This document shows, in pieces, positions 53,973 to 61,740 of a DNA stretch of 64,000 nucleotides. The notes under the pieces were generated by a model, which was not told where the DNA came from, ran no database searches, and saw only the letters and a list, made by a program, of their open reading frames with translations. The DNA is from Streptomyces spinosisporus (GTDB lineage Bacteria > Actinomycetota > Actinomycetes > Streptomycetales > Streptomycetaceae). The position numbers and the translations under genes were made by a program. The stretch is taken from positions 94,265-158,264 of the forward strand of contig NZ_JALDAX010000021.1 of assembly GCF_022698145.1 (NCBI RefSeq), written 5' to 3'. Numbering within the stretch: position 1 is the stretch's first letter; the number at the start of each line of letters is the position of its first letter.

Positions 53973-54605
53973 TCAGATACCCCATGGATCGGGGTGCGGC
54001 CTCGCGGCCGGATCCTCGGACCAGATCAGGCGTCTCTCGATCTGGTCGCCCGTGAGATCGGCTAGCAGGTCGGCCGCCCAGCCGTTCCACTGAACGGCAC
54101 CAGGAAACTGCGGCAGGCGGAAGGCCGGCAGATGCGACGGCAAGGCTTCCGGACGGAAGACCGCCTTCTTGACTTCCCCGTCGATCTTCTTCGGTTTGGA
54201 CGACCTGCGCAGATCCAGACAGTCGACCACCGCCTCCACCACGAAGAGGAAGTACTCGTCGCCCTTGGCTGCGGCATCGATCTCGACCGGCACCAGACTG
54301 CCTGCCGCCGCCAGTCCCTCTCCCATGCTCTCGGCGAGACGCCGACTGAGCACAGGAGCAGCGGCGCGACCGGAGGGAAACTCACTCTTCGACCATTTCC
54401 GTTCGCCGAGCCATGTGGCCCGTAGCCGCGCGAGCCGGTCCGCTTCGGCTCCGCCGCGTTGCCAGCGCATGAGCCGAACGACATCAGACCTCTCCAGATG
54501 CAGCCCCTGGTACTCACTGAGACTCGGCAGGAGCCGGTACACCGAAAGTCCCCGAACGACCTGATCCCGCTGCTGTCTTTCGCCACCCCGCTCCGCCCGC
54601 GACAT
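53973..54605 (-). CDS. Imm11-like immunity protein (DUF1629 type)
   Basis: This 210-residue soluble protein has AAGSLVPVEIDAAAKGDEY, the FLFVVEAVVDCLDL stretch and a later IERRLIWSED, which together resemble the Imm11/DUF1629 family of polymorphic-toxin immunity proteins; this match is from memory. ATG 54605 (overlapping the preceding stop by one base, TGATG) has GGAGG ten bases upstream. It is thus coupled to the interrupted barstar gene. No toxin gene is adjacent, so it may be an orphan immunity gene. Confidence 0.6.
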   Translation of the reverse strand: MSRAERGGERQQRDQVVRGLSVYRLLPSLSEYQGLHLERSDVVRLMRWQRGGAEADRLARLRATWLGERKWSKSEFPSGRAAAPVLSRRLAESMGEGLAAAGSLVPVEIDAAAKGDEYFLFVVEAVVDCLDLRRSSKPKKIDGEVKKAVFRPEALPSHLPAFRLPQFPGAVQWNGWAADLLADLTGDQIERRLIWSEDPAARPHPDPWGI

Positions 54606-55114
54606 CAGTGCCATTCCTCCGGGTCGAGGGAAGCTCCGACAAAGCGGTCCTCGACCTTGACGATCAAATCAGGCTGTCGGACCCGAGCAGCGATCTGCTC
54701 GGGGTCGAACTCACGGAGCTCGAAAACGAAATGCTCACTGAGAGCAGGGCGGTCCAGGGGAAACCCATCGAGGTCCACGGCCGAGTTCGCACGATCCGCG
54801 CCCTGGCAGAGGACCGAGACGAACAACGGGAAATGTTCCGTCTCCAGCAGCTGATCTGCGTCATGGACGACAACTGCGATCCCGACACCCCCGGTGATAG
54901 CGCCACACAGGTCATCCAGGCAGTCGACCATCGCGTCCCAATTCCGGCCGAAATAGCTGGGGAACTGCAAGGCCTTCGCGAATGAGGAGAAGATTCCTTA
55001 CTCGGTCATCAGAGCGCGACCGTCGAAGTGCACAACACGTCCCCCGCCCGCCTCCAGTGCGGACAGTTCCTGCCAGACCTCCGACGCCCCCGCCCCTCCC
55101 AGAACGAATATCAC
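54605..55114 (-). pseudogene. Barstar-family immunity gene interrupted by an in-frame TAA
   Basis: Reading the minus strand from GTG 55114 gives a barstar-like amino half ending VVHFDGRALMTE, then TAA (54998-55000), then in the same frame GIFSSFAKALQFPSYFGRNWDAM and the rest of a barstar-type protein to 54605. Barstar relatives run straight through this point (DGR...FPxYFGRNWDAL), so a single change such as GAA to TAA would explain the stop. An alternative TTG at 54970 could express a truncated form lacking the first strand and helix. Barstar binds and inhibits barnase-like ribonucleases. The gene is coupled to the Imm11-like gene downstream. Confidence 0.8.
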
Positions 55115-55132
55115 GCACGCTGCCCCGGACAA

Positions 55133-55525
55133 CTACGCCACCCCCAGATCTAACGCCGGCTCCATCGGCTCACCGCTCCGCTCCGTGACCTCGTAGGACC
55201 GGACCAGGAAGCGGTGCAGGTCGGCGGTCGTGAAGCGGACCGCTGCGATGCCCTGTGGGGTGTGCAGTTCTACGACCGTGTGGGTCGGGCCGTGCGGGCA
55301 TACGCGGACGGTGCCGAGGCTTGCGGGGGCGGCGAGCCCCTCCGCCAGGAGGCTGCGGGCCACGGTCCAGGTCACCTCCTCCTCGTCCAGCGAGATCCAC
55401 GCCGGGAAGACCAGGTGTACGGCCGACGGGTCGTCCGAGGTGTGGCGCAGGGTCACGGGCACCGCCAGCTCGTTGTGGTCGGTGAGCAGATGGGCGCCGG
55501 TGGGCTGCTCCAGGGCTATGTACAC
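55133..55525 (-). CDS. SsgA-like (SALP) sporulation/cell division regulator
   Basis: This 130-residue protein starts YIALEQPTGAHLLTDHNELAVPVTLRHTSDDPSAVHLVF, continues with VTWTVARSLLAEGL and ends with a helix-strand segment RFLVRSYEV, the normal SALP pattern. These actinomycete-specific proteins steer cell-wall remodelling and septation. I prefer GTG 55525 over GTG 55639. The 38 extra codons include many unusual for Streptomyces (TTT, CTT, CTA, GAT, AAA, AGA), and 130 residues is the usual family length. The barstar remnant follows 18 bases downstream in the same frame. Confidence 0.82.
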   Translation of the reverse strand: MYIALEQPTGAHLLTDHNELAVPVTLRHTSDDPSAVHLVFPAWISLDEEEVTWTVARSLLAEGLAAPASLGTVRVCPHGPTHTVVELHTPQGIAAVRFTTADLHRFLVRSYEVTERSGEPMEPALDLGVA

Positions 55526-55698
55526 GGGCGGGGCTCTTTTCGGGCGGGCGGACGGGCGGTGGGCCTGTGCATCATGTAGAGCAAGAAATGCGCGCTGCGT
55601 TACGCCGTGGCGGTGGGCTATTTCCGTGGCGTACGTCACATCAGGACGGTCCTCACGGCTTCAACCCGGAATCCGCGTATGCCCACTCGCCCGCCCGG

Positions 55699-55742
55699 CA
55701 CGCCCAGCACGCACCCCCGGCACACCCAGCACGCACCCCCGG
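55699..55742. repeat. Two tandem 22-bp units
   Basis: CACGCCCAGC followed by ACGCACCCCCGG (55699-55720) is repeated at 55721-55742 with one change. It lies between the SALP gene and the Tad operon end. Confidence 0.8.
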
Positions 55743-55750
55743 GTAAGCCG

Positions 55751-55903
55751 TCAGCGCCGCACCTCGGGATCGAGGGCTGCATCGACACGCTGGTCACCAG
55801 CCTTGACCGTCACGTCGGCCCGGCGCCCTCGCGATGCGATCTCCACGGCCTCGAACTCACGGAACTTGCACACCAGATCAACAGCCTCTTTCGCGCGATC
55901 CAC
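55751..55903 (-). CDS. Possible 50-residue ORF
   Basis: GTG 55903 opens a short frame encoding DRAKEAVDLVCKFREFEAVE followed by IASRGRRADVTVKAGDQRVD and a short tail ending in TGA at 55751. Composition is protein-like (alternating helix and strand, no stop upstream for some distance), but there is no clear ribosome-binding site and codon use is only moderately Streptomyces-like. It could be a real small gene or the remnant of a longer one. It sits just downstream of the TadG-like gene. Confidence 0.35.
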   Translation of the reverse strand: MDRAKEAVDLVCKFREFEAVEIASRGRRADVTVKAGDQRVDAALDPEVRR

Positions 55904-55955
55904 GTCATGGACTACGCACGCAACTCCAGTCGATTCAGCGGGCAGCCGTGACCGT

Positions 55956-56444
55956 TCAGCCGACCTCGTTCTCGGCGACCGCCTGCCCGTGTACGACCAC
56001 GTCCCCGCCGTAGAACATCCCGGTGAACACCGGCGCGTACGTCAACTGGACCTCGACCTGGACCTGTTGGGCGTTGGCGGTCACGCAGTGGGTTGCGGCG
56101 ATGTCCGCGCCGGACATGTCCATCTGGCGGGCGAAGGTCTTCACGCGGGCGTCGCAGTCCTGGTAGTTGATCGGGGCGGGGCCGGCCTCGTCGTCGTAGA
56201 GGGCTTCGCGGTCGATGTCCTGGGCGGCGTAGCGGGCGGCCTGTTCGGCGATGTCCGCCGCGCGTTCGCGCTTGGAGATGGACATGCCGCCGTCGATGAC
56301 GAAGGCCGACAGGGAGAGGAAGACGATCGCGAAGATGATGACCGCGCCCGCACCCGAACCCCGGTCGTCCAGATGGGCTCGGCGGGACGACAGCCACGTA
56401 TGCACGCAGTCCGGCACACGTCGGCGTACGAAGACGTCGTTCAC
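55956..56444 (-). CDS. TadG-like pilus assembly protein
   Basis: This 162-residue protein has the Flp pilus-assembly TadE/G-like signature: a hydrophilic lead, GSGAGAVIIFAIVFLSLSAFV (one membrane helix), then DGGMSISKRERAADIAEQAARYAAQ and an external carboxy part with a Cys pair (INYQDCDARV, THCVTAN). GTG 56444 overlaps the stop of the preceding TadE-like gene by four bases. It is the last gene of the Tad operon. It is shorter than proteobacterial TadG and lacks a von Willebrand A domain. Confidence 0.85.
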   Translation of the reverse strand: MNDVFVRRRVPDCVHTWLSSRRAHLDDRGSGAGAVIIFAIVFLSLSAFVIDGGMSISKRERAADIAEQAARYAAQDIDREALYDDEAGPAPINYQDCDARVKTFARQMDMSGADIAATHCVTANAQQVQVEVQLTYAPVFTGMFYGGDVVVHGQAVAENEVG

Positions 56445-56866
56445 GTCGTCCTCCGGAACGGATCCAGAGGCGAACTGAAGCTCGCCTTCAGCGTCGTGGG
56501 GATGTCCAGACCCAGCATCGCAAGGCCCCGGACCTGGCAGCTGACCTCGACCGTGAAGATGGTGTCCGGCTCGAAGCCCGCGCTCGTCTGTACGACCGAC
56601 ACCGGCCCGGAGCATACTTCGGCGAGGTCCGCGTCCGCCGCCTTCTTCGCCTCGGAGATGGCGGTCGCGTGGTCCTTCTGGATCGAGCCCGCGCGGGCCG
56701 CGTCGCGGGCCGCGCCGTCGAGCGCGCCACGGCCGTCCACCAGTTGACCGAACGCCACCAGCACCAGGATGAACAGGATCATCACCGGCGCCAGGATCAC
56801 CACCTCGATGGTCGACAACCCCCGGTCGCGCCCCACAATAGCGTCCCGCCAGGCAGCGAGCCCCAT
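56441..56866 (-). CDS. TadE-like pseudopilin
   Basis: This 141-residue protein has a prepilin-like amino end (DRGLSTIEVVILAPVMILFILVL: Gly, then Glu at +5 in the hydrophobic helix), the expected prepilin peptidase target. The external domain contains a Cys pair (VCSGPVS, EVSCQVRG). It overlaps the previous gene by one base (TGATG). It is probably a minor pilin of the Tad machine. Confidence 0.87.
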   Translation of the reverse strand: MGLAAWRDAIVGRDRGLSTIEVVILAPVMILFILVLVAFGQLVDGRGALDGAARDAARAGSIQKDHATAISEAKKAADADLAEVCSGPVSVVQTSAGFEPDTIFTVEVSCQVRGLAMLGLDIPTTLKASFSSPLDPFRRTT

Positions 56867-57318
56867 CAGTTCCCCCCGTTGTCCTGCACGAACCGCTCCA
56901 CCGGTCCCGACGACTGCGCGTGCACGGTCAGATCGAGGCCCGGGAACACCGTCGGCACCCGCGCCGAGATCTCCACGCCCACCGTGTTCTGCTCCGGCTG
57001 CAGCATCTGCACGTCCGGCGACAGCACCAGCTGGGGGCCGAGCTGGCTGATGTAGCTGTCCACCACGTCCCGCGCCTCGCCCCGCCAGCCGCCCGGCTGG
57101 TCGTGCGCCGTGGCACGGGCCTTGCGGGCGCCCGCCTGGGCCGCCGCCTGGGCGACGTGGTCGGCGAAGAAGTACAGCGCGAACTGCACCGTCGCGAAGA
57201 TCATGAAGAACAGGACGGGCGTGAGCAGCACGAACTCGATCGCGGTCATGCCGGAGTCACCGCGGGCGGAGGCGGCCTCCACCCGTCGGCGTACCCAGCG
57301 ACGTACGCGCACCGTCAT
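56866..57318 (-). CDS. TadE-like pseudopilin
   Basis: This 150-residue protein has a longer basic leader (VRRWVRRRVEAASARGDSG), then MTAIEFVLLTPVLFFMIFATVQFALYF, the hydrophobic helix with Glu at +5 after the predicted cleavage site. It is a second minor pseudopilin beside the next gene. ATG 57318 is preceded by GGGG, and 47 bases separate it from the pilin gene. Confidence 0.87.
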   Translation of the reverse strand: MTVRVRRWVRRRVEAASARGDSGMTAIEFVLLTPVLFFMIFATVQFALYFFADHVAQAAAQAGARKARATAHDQPGGWRGEARDVVDSYISQLGPQLVLSPDVQMLQPEQNTVGVEISARVPTVFPGLDLTVHAQSSGPVERFVQDNGGN

Positions 57319-57365
57319 CCCCGTAGAAAAAGATCCGAGTCCTGTACGAGATCCTGTACGAGCGG

Positions 57366-57617
57366 TCAGCAGGTCTTGCCCGCGTCGGCGCCCTTGATGC
57401 AGTTGCCGACCTTGTTGGCACCGTCGCTCAGCGCGGCGTTGATGATCGCGGCGACCACGCCGACGATCGCCACGACGACGGCGGAGATGATGACCCACTC
57501 GACCGCGGAGGCACCGCGGTCCAGTTCGCCGGAGCGGGCGCGCTGCACGCGGCCCTGCAGGAAGGTGACCAGGAAGTCCATGGCCGGAATACCGGTGTGG
57601 AAGTTCCGTCCGTTCAT
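57366..57617 (-). CDS. Flp-type pilin-like protein
   Basis: This 83-residue protein has a ~37-residue leader ending RGASAVEW, followed by a single hydrophobic segment VVVAIVGVVAAIINAAL and a short tail with two Cys (VGNCIKGADAGKTC). The leader/Glu+5 arrangement is that of a type IVb pilin, and it is the best candidate for the major subunit of this Tad pilus. GAGAGGA precedes ATG 57617. The gene lies after tadC rather than at the head of the operon. Confidence 0.82.
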   Translation of the reverse strand: MNGRNFHTGIPAMDFLVTFLQGRVQRARSGELDRGASAVEWVIISAVVVAIVGVVAAIINAALSDGANKVGNCIKGADAGKTC

Positions 57618-57676
57618 GGTGAGTTGTCCTCTCAGAAGCAGTTCGCTGGCTGGTAGTCGCTGTGGGGCGGCACGGG

Positions 57677-58600
57677 TCATGACACCTGGAACACCCGCAT
57701 GGCCGCCGGGAAGATCAGGAACACCAGGAAGCCGGCGCACAGCAGCAGCTGGGCCACGAGCATCGACTGGGACTTCTCGCCCGCGCTCCCCTCGATCTCG
57801 GAGAGTTCGCGGTGCCGCATGGTCTCGGCCCGGGAGGCGAGCGACTCACGGACCTTCGCGCCGTCGTCGGCCACCAGCGCGAGGGAGGCGGAGAGGTCCT
57901 TCAGCTCCTCCACGCCGATCTCGTCGCCGAGTTGGCCCAGCGCCTGCCACTGGCTGATGCCGGTGATACGGGCGTCGGACAGGGCGTTGCGGATGCGCTG
58001 CGTCGCCCAGCCGTCCGAGACCTCGGCGGCGGCCATGAGCGCCTCGGGCAGACCGCGGCCGCCCGCGAGGCTCATGGACACCAGGTCCAGGTAGGCGCCG
58101 ATCACGCGTCGCAGGTCACGCCGCTTCTCGGCCGCGTCCCGCCGTACCTCCAGGTCGGGCAGGAGGAAGAAGACCGCCGCGAACATCAGCGCCAGCCAGA
58201 CCGGGATGATCGGGCTGCTGCCGAAGCCGAGCGTCCAGACCACCGCGAACAGGAACGGGCCGAAGAACAGTCCCGCCACCGACAGCAGCACCTTGGTCGC
58301 CAGGAACTTCTCCCAGCTGCGGTCCAGGACCGCGAGGTCCGCGCGCAGCGAGCGCTGCTCCCAGCCCTGCTGGAGGTAGAACTCCGCGACGCGCTCGCCG
58401 ACTTCGGCCCGCAGCGAGCCGAGGCGGCCCTTGTCCTGCGTGGTGCGGGCCGACTCGTACGCCGCGCCCCGCGCCCGCATCGCGTCGATCCGCGCGACCT
58501 GCGAGACGGCGCTGCGCTTGGAGGGCATCAGGGCCCGTACGAGGGCGTAGATGCCGAGGCCGAGAACCGCGCCGACCACGACCGGCATCGTCAGGTTCAC
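57677..58600 (-). CDS. tadC: Tad pilus inner-membrane platform protein TadC
   Basis: This 307-residue protein has the type II secretion F-domain (RRVIGAYLDLVSMSLAGGRGLPEAL, about residues 150-175) with a membrane helix at the start, two in the middle and one at the end. TadB and TadC together form the platform on which the pilus is assembled. GTG 58600 overlaps the tadB stop by four bases. Confidence 0.9.
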   Translation of the reverse strand: MNLTMPVVVGAVLGLGIYALVRALMPSKRSAVSQVARIDAMRARGAAYESARTTQDKGRLGSLRAEVGERVAEFYLQQGWEQRSLRADLAVLDRSWEKFLATKVLLSVAGLFFGPFLFAVVWTLGFGSSPIIPVWLALMFAAVFFLLPDLEVRRDAAEKRRDLRRVIGAYLDLVSMSLAGGRGLPEALMAAAEVSDGWATQRIRNALSDARITGISQWQALGQLGDEIGVEELKDLSASLALVADDGAKVRESLASRAETMRHRELSEIEGSAGEKSQSMLVAQLLLCAGFLVFLIFPAAMRVFQVS

Positions 58601-59568
58601 CGTCGTACCCCCTCTTCCTGCTGCGCCTGCTGTGCCGGGGTCCGGGGCCGCACGAACTGCACCGACGACTCGTCCCGCACCAGGAACCGCTCCGGCGTCT
58701 CGATCGTCGACAGCTTGCGCAGCCACCAGAAGCCGAGGGCGAACAGGCCGCAGACACAGGCGAGTACGAGCTGGCCGACGGGTGTGCCGTACGGCGAGAC
58801 GAAGTCGCGGTTGAAGATGGACAGGCCGAGGACGAACGCGATCGAGACGCCGACCACGATTTGTACGGAGCGGCGGGTCGAGGAGCGCTGGGCCATCACG
58901 CGCTGGCGCATGTCCACCTCTTCACGCGCCGACTTGGCGAGCGCGCCGAGGACCTGGCGCAGACCGGGGCCGCGCAGCCGGGCGTTGAGGATGAGCGCCG
59001 CGACGATGATGTCGGCGGAGGCGTCGTCGATCTCGTCGGCGAGGTGCTGCAGCGCTTCGGGGAGCGGGGTGCGGGAGCGGAGCCGGTCGACGAGCGCGTC
59101 CAGGTGCGGGCGCAGGACCGGGGCCGCGGCGCGGGCGGAGGCCGGGATGGCCTGCTCCAGGCCGACCGCGCCGGCGATCGTGTCGCGCAGCGACTCCGTC
59201 CAGGAGGCCAGGGCCTCGACGCGCCGCATGGCGGCCCGCTCCTCCCCCGCGCCGCCGAAGAGGCGGTCCCAGAAGAAGACGAGCACACCGGCCGCGATGC
59301 CGGCGACCGCCCAACGGGTCAGCAGCAGGACGACGATGCCGATGATGGCCGCGAGCGAGCCGCGCTGCCCGGCGAACCGGATCAGCTCGGAGGCCCGCTC
59401 GGCCGCCTTCTGCTTCTCGTGGTCGGGCTTCGCGGGCAGACCGCGTACGGCGACCATGAACAGCGCGAGACCACCGCCGACGGCGACTCCGCATCCGATC
59501 GAGTACAGGACGGTCGTGGAGAACAACCCGCCCATGGAACCGAGCGAGTTGAGAGCAACAGGCATCAT
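58597..59568 (-). CDS. tadB: Tad pilus inner-membrane platform protein TadB
   Basis: This 323-residue protein has amino-terminal membrane helices, an F-domain (ALASWTESLRDTIAGAVGLEQAI, about residues 120-145) and carboxy-terminal helices. I chose ATG 59568, two bases after the tadA stop and preceded by GGGGG, over GTG 59580, which overlaps tadA further. ATG 59565 is equally possible. Confidence 0.9.
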   Translation of the reverse strand: MMPVALNSLGSMGGLFSTTVLYSIGCGVAVGGGLALFMVAVRGLPAKPDHEKQKAAERASELIRFAGQRGSLAAIIGIVVLLLTRWAVAGIAAGVLVFFWDRLFGGAGEERAAMRRVEALASWTESLRDTIAGAVGLEQAIPASARAAAPVLRPHLDALVDRLRSRTPLPEALQHLADEIDDASADIIVAALILNARLRGPGLRQVLGALAKSAREEVDMRQRVMAQRSSTRRSVQIVVGVSIAFVLGLSIFNRDFVSPYGTPVGQLVLACVCGLFALGFWWLRKLSTIETPERFLVRDESSVQFVRPRTPAQQAQQEEGVRR

Positions 59569-59570
59569 GT

Positions 59571-60878
59571 TCACCCCCACGTTCCCGTCGGCCGGTAGCC
59601 CTGTGCGATCAGGTCCTCCAGGCAGGCGATGGGCGCGTGCGGCACGATCCGCCCGTCGGGCGCCTCCGCGAACACCTCGCTGGACAGCACGCGGCCGTCG
59701 ACGCCGTTGACCTCGCGGACGGAGGTGACCATGCGCTGCAGTCGGCCGCCGGTCTGGTAGTTGTTGCGCCGCTGGATGAAGACGACGAAGTTCACCGCGC
59801 CTGCGATCAGCATCTGGCTGGCCTCGATGGGCAGCCGCTCGGAGGCCTGCAGCGCGTAGGTGGAGATACGGTTGAAGACCTCGCTGGAGCTGTTCGCGTG
59901 GATCGTGGACAGCGAGCCGTCGTTGCCCTGCGACATCGCGTTCAGCATGGTCACGATCTCGTCGCCGAGCACCTCACCGACGATGACGCGGGAGGGGTTC
60001 ATGCGGAGGGAACGACGGACCAGTTCCGCCATCGAGATCGAGCCCTGTCCCTCGGAGTTGGGCAGCCGCTCCTCGAACGCCACGACGTTGGGGTGGAGTT
60101 CGGGGAAAGTGTCGAGCCCGAGCTCCAGGGCGCGTTCGACGGTGATCAGTCGCTCGTGCGGGGCGATCTCGTTCGCCAGAGCCCTCAGGAGCGTCGTCTT
60201 ACCGGCGTTGGTGGCGCCCGCGATCATGATGTTCTTGCGGGCGCGGACCGCGCAGGCGAGGAAGTGCGCCACCTCGGGGGTCAGCGTGCCGTTGCCGACG
60301 AGGTCGGAGATGAAGACCTTGCCCATGCGGGCGCGGCGGATGGACAGGGCGGGGCGCCGCGTCACGTCCATGACGGCCGACAGTCGCGAACCGTCCGGCA
60401 GCCGCAGGTCGAGCTGCGGGTTGGCGGAGTCGAAGGGCCGGGAGGACAGACCCGAGTAGGCGCCGAGCACCTGGATCAGCTCGATGAGCTCCTCGTCGGT
60501 CTCGGCGACGGGATCGCCCACGACCTCACGGCCGTCGGAGTAGCCGACGAACACCTGGTCCGCGCCGTTGATGTCGATGTTCTCGACATCGGGGTCGTCG
60601 AGCAGCGGCTGCAGCCGGCCGACGCCGAAGAGCGCCGCGTGCACGGCGGCCGCGTACTGCTCCTCGGTCTCGGCGTCGAGCGGGGTGCGGCCCGCGTTGA
60701 TCTCGGTGCGGGCGTACTCCTCCAGGATCTGGGCTATGACCGCGCGGGCGTACTGCCGCTCGTCCTCGGTGGACATCGGCGTGACGTTGTTCGCCTGGTC
60801 GAGGCGGCGCTGCTCGGCGATGCGGTCACCGGCGTCCTGCCGGAACCGCTTGACCAACTGGTGGTCGACAGCGGTCAT
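59571..60878 (-). CDS. tadA: Tad pilus ATPase TadA (CpaF family)
   Basis: This 435-residue secretion ATPase powers pilus assembly. Walker A is AGATNAGKTTLL, the Asp box region is VIVGEVLGDE, and SLSTIHANSS is the His box. The amino-terminal ~130 residues are the helical N-domain of CpaF-type proteins. ATG 60878 overlaps the tadZ stop by four bases. Confidence 0.94.
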   Translation of the reverse strand: MTAVDHQLVKRFRQDAGDRIAEQRRLDQANNVTPMSTEDERQYARAVIAQILEEYARTEINAGRTPLDAETEEQYAAAVHAALFGVGRLQPLLDDPDVENIDINGADQVFVGYSDGREVVGDPVAETDEELIELIQVLGAYSGLSSRPFDSANPQLDLRLPDGSRLSAVMDVTRRPALSIRRARMGKVFISDLVGNGTLTPEVAHFLACAVRARKNIMIAGATNAGKTTLLRALANEIAPHERLITVERALELGLDTFPELHPNVVAFEERLPNSEGQGSISMAELVRRSLRMNPSRVIVGEVLGDEIVTMLNAMSQGNDGSLSTIHANSSSEVFNRISTYALQASERLPIEASQMLIAGAVNFVVFIQRRNNYQTGGRLQRMVTSVREVNGVDGRVLSSEVFAEAPDGRIVPHAPIACLEDLIAQGYRPTGTWG

Positions 60879-61723
60879 GCCCCGGCCCCCGCATGGCCGT
60901 TGACCTGGCCGTGGGTGGGTACGGCCCAGGCGGCGCCGTACTGCTGGTAGAGGTCGGTGGTGACCTTGCGGGCCGAGCGGATCAGCAGCGACTTTTCGAG
61001 GCGGCCGCGGCGCCGGCCGGCCAACTGCTCGGCGCCGGCCGGGTCGTCGGCGATGGTGCCCACGACGCGGGCGCCGGTCTGGGCGTGCACCAGCATGTCG
61101 TTGACCTGGCCGGCGATCTTGGCCGCGTTGTTGGTGTCGGCGATCAGTACGACGCCGATCATCGGGGTCCCGAGGCTCGCGGCGCCGCGCGGGCCGCCGT
61201 GCAGCTTGTTGCCGAGCGCGGCGGCACGGTCCCGGACACGCGCGATCGACTCGGGCTCCGTACGGGACAGGAGCAGGACGAGCGCGGCGTGCGGGAAGAG
61301 GTCGACCGCCGGGGTGTCTCCGCTGATACGGCCGCAGTCGGCGATGACGTCGGCGGGCGCGTTCGGCGAGTCGGCGAGCGAGGAGAAGGCGTGGCCGAGG
61401 GTCGGCCAGAGGCCGGCGAGACCGGCGGCCTGCTCGGCGTTCCCGAGCCCGACGAGGACTTCGAGACCACCGCTCAACGGCTGTACGTGGTCCCAGAGTT
61501 GGTCGGGGACCAGGCCGCGGCGGGCGGTGGCGGCGATGGACAGCATGCCGGTGTTGGGGTTGAGCGGGCCGCCGTGCGCGGCGGCGCTGCGGTACACGAG
61601 GTCACCGCCCGCCGGGTCGGTCTCGGCGAGCAGGACGCGCCGCGGCCAGACCGCGGCGAGAGCGACGGCAGCGGTGGTGACGCCGGGGGAACCCTTGTCG
61701 GCGGCGAGGGCGATGAGGGCCAT
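60875..61723 (-). CDS. TadZ/CpaE-like ParA-fold protein
   Basis: This 282-residue protein has a MinD/ParA-type fold opening ALIALAADKGSPGVTTAAVALA, a deviant Walker A (KGSPGVTT), followed by VLLAETDPAGGD. Such proteins localise the Tad machine at the pole or septum. Position between the CpaB-like gene and tadA agrees. No receiver domain is fused at the amino end. The start at ATG 61723 is the first Met matching the fold. Confidence 0.85.
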   Translation of the reverse strand: MALIALAADKGSPGVTTAAVALAAVWPRRVLLAETDPAGGDLVYRSAAAHGGPLNPNTGMLSIAATARRGLVPDQLWDHVQPLSGGLEVLVGLGNAEQAAGLAGLWPTLGHAFSSLADSPNAPADVIADCGRISGDTPAVDLFPHAALVLLLSRTEPESIARVRDRAAALGNKLHGGPRGAASLGTPMIGVVLIADTNNAAKIAGQVNDMLVHAQTGARVVGTIADDPAGAEQLAGRRRGRLEKSLLIRSARKVTTDLYQQYGAAWAVPTHGQVNGHAGAGA

Positions 61724-61740
61724 GGTGTGCGCAGCCGCCT

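Noticed and set aside
55526..55639. Amino-terminal extension of the SsgA-like protein to GTG 55639
   Set aside because: The extra codons are unlike Streptomyces usage and would make the protein longer than the family norm.
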